Assembly: GCA_023101885.1 (NCBI GenBank)
Contig: JALPQD010000006.1
Coordinates: 11,795,085-11,859,084 of the forward strand
DNA: 64,000 bases
Source: Typhlomys cinereus
Taxonomy: Eukaryota > Chordata > Mammalia > Rodentia > Platacanthomyidae
Direction of reading: 5' to 3'
Position numbers and translations under genes: made by a program. How positions within the stretch are numbered: the first letter of the stretch is position 1; each line of letters starts with the position of its first letter. Of this stretch, positions 45,904-57,631 are shown piece after piece. Below the pieces are notes generated by a model. That model saw only the letters and a list, made by a program, of their open reading frames with translations, made no database searches and was not told the origin of the DNA.

Positions 45904-46174
45904 CGTACACATAAATAAGTAATAAGTAAGAGTATGGGGTCATCTAAATAGCAGCTTTATTTTGAAAATTATCTTCAAGAAATGTAGAATGAGACACATG
46001 GAAGGTAAATAGCACTATTTGGTCATGTGAAAAATGTGGGGAATATCATGAATTATAGACTGTTTAAACAAATTAAGGTATTTTTCAAGCAACAGAGTAT
46101 TGTTTGGCAACTAAAATCATGCAAGTAGAGCTACATGTGTTAATTTGGCTGAATATTGTAGAAAAAATGAAAAG

Positions 46175-46295
46175 CAATGTTGGGCTGGTGAGGTAACTGA
46201 GTGGATAAGACGCCTGCTTGTCAATCCTGGCTATCTGAGTTCGATCTCCAGAAACTCCATGCACGTGCCTTTCTCTCTCTCTCTCTCTTTCTCCC
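46175..46295 (+). mobile_element. B2/B3-type tRNA-derived SINE, 5' part
   Basis: The head TGGGCTGGTGAGGTAACTGA has a box A variant, and GAGTTCGATCTCCAGAAACT is a good box B. The element then runs into a (CT)n block. The next SINE, in the opposite orientation, begins directly after it. Confidence 0.75.
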
Positions 46296-46299
46296 CCCT

Positions 46300-46337
46300 C
46301 TCTCTTTACTTATTTATTGTGTGTGTACATATGTATG

Positions 46338-46384
<47 letters not shown>

Positions 46385-46619
46385 CAGAGGGGAATGTATG
46401 TCTCTATGGAGGACTAAACAGGACTTCAGGAATGATCCTGGATTGCTTTCACCTTCTTTTTGCTTTAATCTGAGATTTTCCAGACTCTGCAACCCAGAGC
46501 CGGAAGTGCAGACCACTTCTGTTTCCACCTGGCATTTTTATGTGGGACCTTGGATCCAAATTCAGGACCTTCTGCTTGCAAGGCAGAGTCTTAACCCCTG
46601 GGCCATCTCTTCAGTACCC
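46300..46619 (-). mobile_element. Lineage-specific tRNA-SINE, older subfamily
   Basis: It starts with a (GT)n block (46,337-46,383), then GGACTTCAGGAATGATCCTG, GATTGCTTTCACCTTCTTTT, CACCTGGCATTTTTATGTGG and GGACCTTCTGCTTGCAAGGC, ending in CCATCTCTTCAGTACCC at the tRNA-like head. Same body type as 41.75 and 59.6 kb. The ORFs of 72-127 codons across it are not genes. Confidence 0.9.
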
Positions 46620-46941
46620 ACCTACCCCCCAAAGAAAGAAATCAAAGAACTCAAAAAAATACATGAATGTGAATTTGTTTGTAGAAAATTAAAAATATGA
46701 AAAATTAAATAATGCATTTTTATAAGTTCATAAATATATAGAAGCTAAAGACAATTTTTAAATGATATATATTGCAACTCAGAGAGAGTAGTTATCTCTG
46801 GAATGAGCTGAAATCAGGGCAGACATGTAAAAGGCTTGGACTGAAATCAAGTTTTTAATTTCTCAAGCTAAGGAGGGAGGTACCTTCTCTTCCATTCCTC
46901 ATACCCTGTGAGCCTTTTTTTAGTGTTTACATAACTTTTTT

Positions 46942-47050
46942 GTTTTTTAAAATTATTTTTCATTTATTTGTTCATTTATTTGTTTATTTATTCATTTATT
47001 TATTTACCCAATCATACAAACTTAATAGGTACCCTGGTCCCCTCCCTCCC
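46942..47050 (-). mobile_element. 109-bp LINE-1 3' tip with 20-bp target duplication
   Basis: An ATTT-rich tail complement is followed by CAATCATACAAACTTAATAG and GTACCCTGGTCCCCTCCCTCCC, which is exactly the terminal segment of the L1 3' UTR (compare 17,385-17,430). Flanks AGTGTTTACATAACTTTTTT (46,922-46,941) and AGTATTTACATAATTTTTTA (47,051-47,070) agree at 17 of 20 bases. The insertion kept only the last few dozen bases of L1 plus the tail. Confidence 0.9.
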
Positions 47051-47164
47051 AGTATTTACATAATTTTTTACATAACAATTTTACCACAAAAGATCAATAC
47101 CCTAAAAAATTAAAAAAAAATAAATAAATGATAATACCCTCCCTTCAAGCTGTTGCTTTCTCTA

Positions 47165-47355
47165 AATTTTTTTTAATGTATTGCTGTATTTATGCATGTG
47201 CATGATGTGTGTAGCAGGGAAACCCAAGGAACAACACACCTGTGGAGTCACCTGTGGAGTCAGTTCTCTCCCTCCACCTTTACATGGATCAGAACTCAGT
47301 TCGTCAAGGCTAGAAAGGAGAGTGCTTTAACTGGAGCCATCTTGCTTTCTTTAGA
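47165..47355 (-). mobile_element. B3/B2-type tRNA-derived SINE
   Basis: Antisense blocks GTCAGTTCTCTCCCTCCACC, TTTACATGGATCAGAACTCA, GTTCGTCAAGGCTAGAAAGG and TTAACTGGAGCCATCTTGC match the B3 body and head order. It is old. Confidence 0.7.
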
Positions 47356-47539
47356 CCAGGACTGTGACTAAGCTCCTGGAAACTTCCATCTCACACAAAA
47401 TGATGAAGATTAGGGCTAAAGCCCATTATGAAACTGTCCACAAAAAAGTTAGAAACTATCCAAAATATCCAGACTGGACCTGTGTTCTCCAATGGGCTTT
47501 GCCACTTTGAAGTGTATTGGTAAGGATGCCACATTCTGC

Positions 47540-48000
47540 CCTTAGGCTCAGAGCCAGTGGAGAGGGGAATACTAAGTTGTTTGTTTATTTATTGGATTAT
47601 TTATTAGAGGAGAGAAAGAACAGAATTCATGAATTCTAGATGTGGAGTACCATGAGGGGCAAAGGAGCCCTGTAGAACTCATGGACTCTAGGCATAGACC
47701 CTAGGAGCTGGGAAAGAACCATGGACTGAAAACATGGAGTGCTATGAGCAAGACAGGCATCAAAGATGGCTGCCAGGGTCTGGAATATTTATACCCTTAG
47801 TCAAGCCCAGGGGAAGGTATCTTTTCCCCATTGGTTAGCTCCAGTTTCTGCAAACCTAATTGAAGTTTTTGGTCCTCTACATCTCATTGATCTGTTCATA
47901 TTAAGACCCAACCCAGTTGATCTTGTGCCCACCTCATGGTAGGGCTCATCTACAATGGAGAACTAATCTCTATTTCCTTTCATGAACATAGAGTTGGGGG
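47540..48000 (-). mobile_element. Possible retroviral LTR (ERVK-like), low confidence
   Basis: In the sense strand an AACCAATGGGG CCAAT-like box and a GGGTATAAATATTCC TATA box (about 47,787-47,801) are followed some 200 bp later by CTAATAAATAATCCAATAAA (poly(A) signals near 47,590-47,610). This spacing resembles U3-R of a retroviral LTR. I could not define TG...CA ends or a target duplication. Confidence 0.45.
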
Positions 48001-48800
48001 AAGTTGGCAACTTTACCTTTGAGGAACACTAAGTTTTAAACACAGAAATAGAATTGGGTTGGAATTCCTTTACACAATGAAACGAATAAGACAAATCTAC
48101 CTGAACAGAATTTTAATAAGGGTGGAATTAGTTACTTCATTCCACGTGCCTGACATGCATTAAGAGTTCATAAATAACACAGACAGAAGTTTTACAAATC
48201 ACCACTATAGGAAAGTCTGTTCTGAGTATCTTTCTTCCATTTTAAAACTTGCCCTATCATTAAATGCTTTATTCAGATTGTCTTCCTGTGGCTTATGGTA
48301 GCGTGTATCCTATGTGCTGCTTAACTAGGCAATTTTCTGGTTGTTTCTGAACTTAGAAGTAAAAAGAAAAGAAAGAAACATGTTCTTTTTGGTCATGGTT
48401 CTTTCTTCCAAGAGGCACCAGTTGAAGTGGTGAAAACGTTACCTCAGAGTGCTCAGACCTTATTAAAACAAATTACTCCAGCCTATATAAGGGGGACCCA
48501 AATACTCATTTCAGCAGAGAAGGCTGAGAGGTCCCCTGAGAAGGGAAAGAATGGAGCTCTTGTTGGCTCACACATGACATTAAGTAGAAATGGTTTATTT
48601 TGCTAATATGACCACATGGCTCCCAGCCACATATAAAAACACCCCAAACCCTAATGATTTGCTTGACAAATGTCCTAGAGAGGCCAGCTAAGCGAAACCA
48701 AAGGGCATGTGTCTGTTTGTGGATTAATTTTGTTCAAAGACTGTACAGTTGCTTTGACTAGTTTTTTCTTAAGAGTTGATAAAATCCTAGTGTTAGAAAG
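48001..48800. other. Intergenic DNA, nothing recognised
   Basis: No repeat or gene could be named. Confidence 0.45.
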
Positions 48801-48809
48801 AAAAATGCT

Positions 48810-48935
48810 TGGTGGAGCTGAAAATGGGAGGTTTGAATTTTCACTCCACCACTTCCTGCTAAAGGGAAATGAGTCAACAGTTCATTTCTTCATCCGTAAA
48901 GCAGAGATGTGCTTTATAGATAAGATTTAAGAAAA
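48810..48935 (-). mobile_element. MIR SINE remnant
   Basis: The antisense order fits MIR: GGTTTGAATTTTCACTCCAC (GGGTTCGAATCCCGGCTCTG), CACTTCCTGCTAAAGGGAAA and TTCATTTCTTCATCCGTAAA (CAGTTTCCTCATCTGTAAA). Confidence 0.7.
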
Positions 48936-48999
48936 GATGAAAGAATCCATAATGGAGTCAGATTCGTGGTAAACGCAGAACAAAAGACAGCGCCATAGG

Positions 49000-49405
49000 A
49001 GTTACTCTGCACGTTGTTGATAAATTCAGGACCAATCCGCTCATGATTGTCCAGTTACAGTTCTTAATCCAGTTTGGCAGGAGAGTCTCCACCAACACCA
49101 GAGGTTAAGGGAACTAACCACATTGTATCTATATCTGCACAATACTGCTAAAAGAGTAGACAATCTTTACTTGCCAGACAGGCATATCTGACCAAGTATA
49201 CCAACTTCTCCATTTAGACTCCTATATCTTACTCACCTGCTGAGGGACTAGTTCTACCCACCATGGGCTGGACCTCCCCATCAATCACACAATCACCTGC
49301 AGGCTTGCTCAGGGCCTAACTCAACTACCAATTCTTTATGAATGTGCTCAGAGCTTCCAGACCTAAACTGTCAAGTTGACACCTGTATCTATGTTGGTAG
49401 GTGAA
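49000..49405 (-). mobile_element. ERVL-MaLR LTR
   Basis: In sense it starts with a degraded head, then GTGTCAACTTGACAGTTTAG and CTGAGCACATTCATAAAG. It continues with GGCCTGAGCAAGCCTGC-type blocks, CCATGGTGGGTAGAACTAGT and ends near TTTATCAACAACGTGC. Same family as the LTRs at 9.5, 16.0 and 55.8 kb. Limits are approximate. Confidence 0.78.
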
Positions 49406-50325
49406 CTATTATCTAACTCTGTAGATTAAGCTGGAAATATGCCTTCAAACTTCAGAGCTTAATTTCAAGGATGTAGAGTTGAAATCAAGGGAGAAAAAAC
49501 TAAATTTCCAGGTGTCTTCAGATGAACTTCACAACTTCTCTGATTCTTATTTTCGTAATGAGCAACACGGATAGAATAGCATCTCTACTCTCTGCTGTCA
49601 GGGTTGCTGAAAGAGACAGAGTTTGTTGCTGTGTGTCAGCATTGTTGGCATTCATCAGCCCAACTGTTTCTAAAAGTAATAACCATTGCTAAGTGTGAGC
49701 TCGTGTGCTTCCAAATTTGCTAACTTCTGATGGAAAGGGTGGACCTTAAAAAAAAGTGCTCCAGTGGAAGGATTATAGCAGGTTCTGCATTCCATCCTGC
49801 TTCATGCAGAGGTAAACAGCCACTGCTTGGCAAACGGAGATTAAGATCATCATCTGCCCCTGGAGGAAGGCCACCGCCTTTCCTGACCTCACAATTTTAA
49901 GCTCTGAAAGATGGAAGAATTTCTGCAACACTACCTTCACTAGAAAAGCATCTGAGTCACAATTTCTGAACACTTAAGAAAGCGAATTTCCTAGCCAGCT
50001 GGCTTCATTGTTGGGTAACTCAAAGGGAAGGGCTCCAGAAAGCCTGAGTTCTTTAAAGGTTCAGACCAGTTGACTGTGTGGTGTTGGATGGAGCACAGGG
50101 GGCATACATGGAAGCATATGTAACATTCATTGCCTGGAAGAAAATTATGCAAGTCAGACTTCACTGAACAGAAGATATCTGAGCCAATTTACCTCATGTA
50201 TTCTTAGTCAAAAAATTTTGATGATATAAATAAAGCTATGTCCACTTCTTAAAGATGACTACTGATGTCAGTCAATTGTGTATATTTGAATAATACTTTT
50301 CTACTATATATGTGTGTGTATATAT
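49406..50325. other. Intergenic DNA, nothing recognised
   Basis: No repeat or gene could be named. Confidence 0.45.
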
Positions 50326-50329
50326 ATAT

Positions 50330-50517
50330 ATAACGTTACATTTTGTTAGTGTATACTCATGCCAAAGCATTCTACATGACCCCATAACTCGCTTTTTATT
50401 CTGTAGTATTTGTTAGAGATAGCCCCTGTCATTTTATAGATATGCACCTCTTCCTTTAAAACTGTTGCATGCTACTCTGTCATATAAATGTGCTATTTCT
50501 CATTTAGCCACCTCTAT
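50330..50517 (-). mobile_element. Possible ancient LINE-1 remnant
   Basis: TTTAAAACTGTTGCATGCTA, CTCTGTCATATAAATGTGC and CTATTTCTCATTTAGCCACC resemble the antisense L1 3'-end text (GCTGCATAGTATTCCATTGTG...CACATTTTCTTTATCC). The match is weak. Confidence 0.35.
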
Positions 50518-50861
50518 CTTAGATTTCTGTTGCTGTGATGAAATACTTGAGAAAAATCAATATAAAAGGCCTCTGATTACTCTTAGTCTCAGTCCTGGTC
50601 ACTTGGCCCAGTTGCTTTGGGCATAGTACATCGTGGCGGCAGAAGTGTGAGGCAGAGAAGTACTTTGCCTCACAGAGGCTGGGAAATAAAGATTGGAGGG
50701 GGGGACTAGGATCCCAGGGCCCTTATACCTGTTCAAGGAAATGCCAGTGCCTGACTTCCTTTTACTGGGCCTTCTCCCTAGAGGTCCCAGCAACCTGCCT
50801 CCCCATGGGAGGCACAGGCTGTAGTGAACCTTTGAAGGACAGTAAGATCCAAACCATAACA
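50518..50861 (-). mobile_element. ERVL-MaLR LTR
   Basis: The sense strand starts TGTTATGGTTTGGATCTTAC and has CCCATGGGGAGGCAGGTTGC and GCCGCCACGATGTACTATGC near the end. It finishes in TATTTCATCACAGCAACAGA then AATCTAAG. This is the classical MaLR start and end. The 100-codon ORF at 50,599-50,901 lies within it and is not a gene. Confidence 0.82.
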
Positions 50862-50865
50862 ACTT

Positions 50866-50956
50866 CCATATTGACCTAGAAGAGTGGGAATCTGAACTCA
50901 AGTCCTTTATTCAGAGGTGAAGGCTCTAATGCCTGAGTCATCTCTCTGCCCCAGAC
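50866..50956 (-). mobile_element. tRNA-SINE head fragment
   Basis: GGGAATCTGAACTCAAGTCC, TTTATTCAGAGGTGAAGGCT and ATGCCTGAGTCATCTCTCTG, then CCCC, form the antisense tRNA-like head and box B of the B2-like family. The body is missing. Confidence 0.7.
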
Positions 50957-51259
50957 ATCTTTTGTCAACCTTATTCTTTTATCTCATTTGCATCTTCCTG
51001 TAGCAATGTTATCTATATTTGTTTAATTAAACCACCTTTTAATAAGTTTTAATATCTTGGGAGAGGGACTTGATTTCTATTTTTAAGCCTTTTTATGGAC
51101 AAACTCTAATGTTGCAAGCATGCTGCCAGTGATGTAACGCCGTAAGAAAGGGCAGAGGCTATCTCATTTCATGTCACTCCTGCAATTAGATTGGCTGATA
51201 TCTCTCTCCACTTCTTAGATACGAGGAAATAAACCCCATAATGACAAGTCAGATTTTGT

Positions 51260-51345
51260 TTGACTTTGCTTTGAGGCCAGGTCTCGCTGTGGAGTCCAGG
51301 CTGGCTGGAACACCCAGGTGTTATGATTATGGGCACAGAACACTA
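51260..51345 (-). mobile_element. B1 SINE fragment
   Basis: GAGGCCAGGTCTCGCTGTGG, AGTCCAGGCTGGCTGGAACA and GTGTTATGATTATGGGCACA follow the antisense B1 order. It is truncated and old. Confidence 0.65.
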
Positions 51346-51620
51346 AAACTACCTCTGTAGTCACATCTAAAATCCATCACCTTTGGGTTCAGAATTTCTG
51401 TCCAGGTTACTGTTCTGTAGCTATATCCAGACTTCATAGAAGCCTAGGACCTCAGAGAGAAAGTAATAAGCAGGAATTATCTGATCAACTCCTCAGTTAC
51501 TGGACAAACTAAGTGTTGGAAACCATGGTGTCTAGACCTTAGTGTTGAGGACAGATTTTCAGGTTTCAGTATAGATCCTGTCCATTGAGTTACATGGGTT
51601 TCTTTAAACTAAAAAGCACT

Positions 51621-51627
51621 GTGTGTG

Positions 51628-51662
<35 letters not shown>

Positions 51663-51666
51663 GTGT
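51621..51666. repeat. (GT)n microsatellite
   Basis: About 23 GT units with one TTT interruption. Confidence 0.96.
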
Positions 51667-54158
51667 TACATGTGCATGAGCACGCATGTATGGGGAGGTG
51701 TAACAGTCCTCTCGTGTGACCAGTTAGTAGCATTCTTTGCTGGACAAAAGGACAGAATGGTTTCTCAGTGTCACAAATGTTAGCAAATGAGAGTTGTAGC
51801 TACTCTTCAAACAACAGTGATCAGAGGTACTTTGTTTAAATGTCTTCTGAATTTGGAGCTAAAAGTGAAAAAGAAAATGCTGAAAGTTCTAACGAAGCTT
51901 GAGACCACAGTTTCAGGTTCAAGAAAGAAAGATTTCACTGAAGGATCATGAGCCACACAGCCTGATTAACTCCTAATTATTCCTGGACCCCCAGTTTGGC
52001 CACCTCGAAGCCTACATGTGTTCAGTTGCAGTCCTCAGGCAAATTCTCTAAGCTTTCTGCTTGCATTTTCCACTTCAGTTTGTTATAAATAATAGGTCAG
52101 AACACATGTCTTGCGTAGCCTAAGATCTAAAACATATGTGCGTGCAACAAGACCACAGAGGTAGTAGAACTGCAAGACCTGATGCCAAGTTTTATTTGTA
52201 GCAGACACTTCACATGCCTGTGCACCACGTTTATTTGAAAAGTAGCTGTTGTTCATCCAATGTGTCACCCTGTCAAGTGACATACCATAGAAGACCAAGT
52301 TCCTACCCTCATGGGGTAAGGGGGGAATATGATCTCATGTTTCACTGACCTTCCTTTGGGATACAGAGAATGCCAGTTTGAAAAGCCAGAGGTTCTAAAA
52401 AGGCCATGGGAACAAAGTCAAGTTAAAGAGAAGCACCCTTTCCCTCTTCAGTCACTCTCAAACAGAAGAGGAATCTCCACCAATTTCCTTTGGGTCTTTA
52501 AGTAGTGTTGGAGAATAGTTATACAAGCCGTGTGAGTCTATGGGGGTTCTGGTCTAATTCATGAAAATGTTCCTTTGTTTCTTATGAGATCATAGTTCTC
52601 CAATGATTTCCAGATTCTGTAGCAAAAACTTAGATGCAAAACCCATGGCTCAAGTCGACCTAAATCTAGCCACTCTTCTCCATGAGGAAATTTCCGACAG
52701 TGATAGTCTGCCTTTGAACTTCATTTCTTTCTTCATTGATCTTGTAGGCACCTCCCTTCTCTTTCTAGAGATTTCTGATCACAGAGAATTCTCCTTCATT
52801 TTTTTCTCCTTCCCAATTTTCTAGAAGAAAAAAACTTTAGAAATAACAGCATCCTGGGGAAATTCTAGGTTAGCATCATTTTTTTCAAAATACTTTATTT
52901 GTTTTCTCTGTGAGATAGAAAGAAAGAGATCCTGATTATGACTATGTCACTTTCTATTGACATTTCATTGATCATAAAATTGATGATAATCGATTTTAAT
53001 CAATTACATCAGCAGATGATATCAACAGGTTGATGAAAACAAGCAAAATAGATGCCTCTGTAAGTATCAGCTCCTATCTACTTTCCCTGATCAATCCTTA
53101 AATTCCTCGTTTAGGTTGCACATCATTCTGTGCTCATCTAAAAATCATCTTTCTGTTCAAGAGAAAATTTCCTTGGCTTTGATGTCTGAAGGACCCTGGA
53201 TCCCTTCTCTCTGTTCTGTGACTGTGTTCTTCATTGGGCCCAGACAGCTTTAATCACAACTACCACCACCATGAGGTTTCTGTGAACTCAGGTATCATGG
53301 TATTATCTTCCCAGAGGGACCCCATCATGAGGGAAACTTTTAAGTCCCATGGTAAAGTGGGCAAAGAAGGAGCCCTGATAGTCATGTGGCATAATTTCTG
53401 TAGTTTAATAAATTCACGGATTACCTCAGTGTTTCATAACAAGCACTTGGTTGGTTCAGTTTTCAACATGGCATGACTGCTTGTAACTCTGGGTAAAAAG
53501 AATCTAACTTTATAAATAATTAAAAGATTTCTAATTATCCAAATTCTCCTAATTTTCTAATATTTCATTCTAACAGCTTTGCAATAATCACGACAAGTAT
53601 CTTTCAGTGAAGAAATTCCAAATTGGCTTCAGTTGAAAAGAATTCTTGAATCAACTTGATAGATTTTGAATTGCTGGGTTTTGTTCAATCATTCTAAGAA
53701 TATATTTGGCAAATGTTTTGGCCTTTGGATGCGGTCATTCTGATAGCTTCATTGAAAAATGTGTCTGTGTATCTCAGAGACACGTGGCTAATGAATCTAT
53801 GTGACTGTCCACTTTGACTATGAAATTAGCTGCATGATTCACATGATTCTACCTGGTTTGCCTCCCAGAGTTGATGCCCCCGTGCAGTCTGTTCAGTTCT
53901 TACTGGGAATCAACCAACAGGACACTGCAGACGTGTTACTAAAGACATTACTATTTAATTCCAAGTCTCAAGAATACTCAATCCTGTTAAGGGGAATGTG
54001 TGGGAGGGAGCAGAAGCTCGTCGCTGGTCAGCAGTACCTGAGCCATCTTCAAAGCAGATGCTGAAGCCCATTTCATGCCTTCAGATGATGGCAGCCACAG
54101 CCTTATGACAGGGCTCAGGACTATCCAGGGTTACACTGTTCTTGAATTCCTGACCCAC
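51667..54158. other. Intergenic DNA, nothing recognised
   Basis: About 2.5 kb without an assignable repeat or exon. ORFs of 70-90 codons show no known domain. Confidence 0.4.
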
Positions 54159-54175
54159 AGAAACCATATGAAATA

Positions 54176-54863
54176 GCCCTTTCTGTCTGGGACAGCTGCG
54201 GTCTAGGGAGGACACTGTGCTTCTCAGGAGGTGACATCCAATACCTATCAGGATAGAGCCAAGGGCAGTGCAGGAGCAGCAAAACTGGAAAAAAAAACAA
54301 AACAAACCATAATTCAGAACACCAGAGACCCTACATTAACCACCTGGAACCAGGCCATCCTAATCTCTCCCATCCTAAAGCTCAGGGAAATTTGCAGAAG
54401 AGGGGGCGTTAAGATTGTAAGAGCCTAAAGATGGGGAAGAGCAATGATATGCAAGATGCTCCACACAAGTTAGGGCCAAAGTAATCAAAATAGGACTTTG
54501 CATGAACTACGTAATGAACAACACAGCATTGACCCCCCAAATTTTAGCATGGATCACAGGCACTAGGATCTTTAGAGGCAAGGGATTAACAGCCACAATA
54601 ATGTTCTTATACTAAAAGGGAACACAAGAAAGAGCTTTAGGCAATGCTACTGAGTCCTTACACCTGGTCAGAGAGGAGAATCTAGAGGGAAGTTTGACAT
54701 TCACACTAAAGGATGTTCCAGGAATGGGAGGGTGGACTGGGAGAAAGGAGGGGGGAAAGGAAGAGGAAAAGAGGGGAGGGAGCAAGGGGGTCAAGGGAGG
54801 GGTGGAGGGAGGGAAGGGACCAGGTACCTATTAAGCTTATATGAGTGGAAAAAATATAAAAAA
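54176..54863 (+). mobile_element. 5'-truncated LINE-1 3' end with perfect 17-bp target duplication
   Basis: From about 54,232 (ACATCCAATACCTATCAGGA) the sequence follows the L1 3' UTR through the purine-rich tract (54,728-54,825) to ATGAGTGGAAAAAATATAAA. The first 55 bp (54,176-54,231) differ from the L1 at 18.0 kb, suggesting another L1 subfamily or a 5' rearrangement. AGAAACCATATGAAATA occurs at 54,159-54,175 and 54,864-54,880. Confidence 0.94.
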
Positions 54864-54880
54864 AGAAACCATATGAAATA

Positions 54881-55780
54881 ACAAACATCTATTTCTATTT
54901 TAGCCAAGCTTGGGGATGGTTTATAATACAGCAATAGAAACTAATATGCTTGGGTAAGGAATTTAGAATGCAATATTTAGAGAGCCAGTGTTAATAAACC
55001 TCTCAAGTTCCTTGAGCTCAAAAGTGCTGTCCTTTAATCCCTGTGACAGTCTTTCTTTAAACTTGATCTGTGAGGAGGAGCCTGCTTGGTTGCAGGAAGA
55101 GTCATACTATTTCCTCCCATTCTAGATCCTGGACACTCAAGACATTTGCTTGCTCTGCTACTTCTCTGGCTGCTGGAGTGCCCCAGGCGCAACCTTGCAG
55201 CAAGAGGGAGGAATGGAAACATGATGACAAGAGCTAAGAGAAGCCCGATGGTGGAATGCGGCCAACACGCTAAGCTATGACACCCCTGTGGTCTAGGGAC
55301 ATGGTACTGCAGTCCTTCCTTGCTAGATTGCTTTGCCTCTCGCCACTTCTCACTGGTTGTCTAGCCAGAGAACTTCTCTGAGCTATCCAATATTCCCCAA
55401 TATATTTCTTCTTTGCTTAAAAGGGCAGCTTCTGTGTTCATCTTCTGTCCTGACAAGTACAATGAAAGTCAAAGTCATGTGGAAGAATCAGAAACATCAA
55501 AATATCTGATGTCAACAGGAAGTACCCGAGAGAGATGCCATCTGCCTGATGAGATCTTCTGCCAAGTCACAACAGTGGGCAAGGAGAAGCTGAGTCATGT
55601 TATAGAAAGATAAAGGTTAAAGGGCATAGCCTCCAAATCACCTGGGGGAATGCATCTATGTGCACTAAGGGTTGAAAGGGGTTCTCTAATACTAATGATT
55701 TATAAATTAAATATGGTACGGCCTAAGTTCTTCCCCTTCTGTGCCTTTTTTTTTTTTTTTTTTTACATATTGTCCTTTTT
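54881..55780. other. Intergenic DNA, nothing recognised
   Basis: Contains a T19 run at 55,746-55,764. No repeat family or gene was assigned. Confidence 0.45.
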
Positions 55781-55784
55781 ATAT

Positions 55785-56176
55785 ATAGTTGTCAACTTGA
55801 CAGTTGAAGACCTGGGGTCTGGGCACAGTTGTGAAGAATTAATAATTGAGTCAAGCCCTGAGCAAGCCTGCAGAAGGGAAGGCCTAGTCCACGGTTGGTA
55901 GGACCAGTCCTTGGGCAGGTGAATAAGATGGAGGAAGATGATTAAGGAAATGGGCATTTTTCTGTATACTTGACCCGACATGCTGGTGAGGATTGTCCCT
56001 CTCTCGGTGGTCGTGAGGATATGGCGCAGCACGTTCCCTTGGTTCCTGGTATTGGCATGAGCTCTCCTGCCAAACTAGATAAGGAATTGTAACCAAGAAT
56101 AGTAAGAGAACAAAACCCCTTGTTCCCCCTCGAGCACTTTGGTCATGAATTTATTGGAAATAATACAGAGTAACTG
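55785..56176 (+). mobile_element. ERVL-MaLR LTR
   Basis: It begins near GTTGTCAACTTGACAGTTGA and has GTCTGGGCACAGTTGTGAAG, GAGTCAAGCCCTGAGCAAGC, GTATACTTGACCCGACATGC and the AACAAAACCCCTTGTTCCCC poly(A)-signal region (AACAAA in place of AATAAA). It ends near AATACAGAGTAACTGTGAC. Same family as the copies at 9.5, 16.0 and 49.0 kb. Confidence 0.8.
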
Positions 56177-56249
56177 TGACCTATATTAATTTTTTTAAAA
56201 AACTTTTCATGAATTTCAAGAAGTGGAAGACATCAGAAAATGAAAAATA

Positions 56250-56481
56250 GGACTTGGAGAGATAGCTTAGTAGAAAAGGCACCTGCTCACAAACTTGGCA
56301 ACTTGAGTTCAATTGACAAGACCCCATGAGTTGGAAGGAAATAACTGACTTCCAGAAGTTATCCTTTGACCTCCACCTATGTACCATGGCATGCCTCTAT
56401 TTCTCTCCCTCTCTCTATCTCATTTTTCTCATATTTCCTTCTTCTTTCTCCCTCCCTTTCTCTCAAACAAATAAATAAATT
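56250..56481 (+). mobile_element. Old B2/B3-type tRNA-derived SINE
   Basis: The head GACTTGGAGAGATAGCTTAG contains box A, and CAACTTGAGTTCAATTGACA is box-B-like. The body has CTTTGACCTCCACCTATGTA and CCATGGCATGCC, then CT-rich sequence and an AAATAAATAAA tail. TGAAAAATA flanks it (56,241-56,249; 56,482-56,490). Same subfamily as the copy at 7.4 kb. Confidence 0.82.
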
Positions 56482-56490
56482 TGAAAAATA

Positions 56491-57591
56491 AAAGCATCCT
56501 AGTTAAATAAAGAAATACTAAGAATGTGAAATATTTTGCATGCAGAATGACATGTTTAGAATTGAAATTGGCTATGAAAATATGAAATAGTTATAAACAT
56601 CAGATTTTTATATTGCTTTTCCAAATAAGAAGGCAAATCATTGACAACTTGGATTTCATGTTTCTTTTCTTCTCTCCATATGCTTTTGATTAATTATTCA
56701 GTTATGAACTCTCATAAGTTCTGGTATTTTTTTAGACTGCTAAAAAATTCTGTAAGCAGGCCAGAAAAGTGATGTATAGATAACAAAGTGAGAACCACAT
56801 CTTCCTACAGGTCATATTTGGTCAGCAACGTCAATCATGTTTGCATCTGCTTTTAGAATCAGTCTTAAAAATGTCCCACTGCACTACTTAGCAAATCTTG
56901 TAACTCTTCCCCTACCTTCTGCCAAGAAAATTACTTAGGTTACTTTCCTTTCTTTATCTTTAAATGTATTTTTAGTTATATGGAATATTTGTATACCCTT
57001 AGAGCAAAATTCAAACATTACGCATCAAACATCTCTTTATTGCCATTCGCCACCAAGCTTGCAGACTCCCAGATGTTTCTCTGTGTATGACTGAATCATA
57101 TAGTTGCAGACGAAAAGCGTAGTTTTTAACACTCACTTACAAAAACATAACATACTAATATTAGGGAATGTATTCTAACAACATTGAAAAAAAATTCATT
57201 CCCAGTCCATTCCCCCCTCTCTTCCACCATGTGTATTTAGATTTGCTGGAGTCAGGAAAGCATCTGGCTGGTCCTTTATGTCATGTCACAGGCATTTGGG
57301 GGAACAAGCTTCCATTGCCATCTGCTCAGATCTTCAGAACTGAAGACAGCCTTTGCCATACCAGGACTGAAATGGCCATGAATACTTTTCTCCCTACTGT
57401 GCACACTGAAGTCAGTGAATTCCCTCCAGTCCACACACACACATTTCTAATGATTTTCATTAGCTGGATTTGTATCCCAAAGGGGCTCGATCTTCTCATC
57501 AACCCAAATGTCCTATTCCTTTCAATTCATACGTCCAGGCAGTTTGAGTTTCCTGTTTTAGGTGAGGTGGTAAGAAGCATGCGTGCGCGGG

Positions 57592-57631
<40 letters not shown>

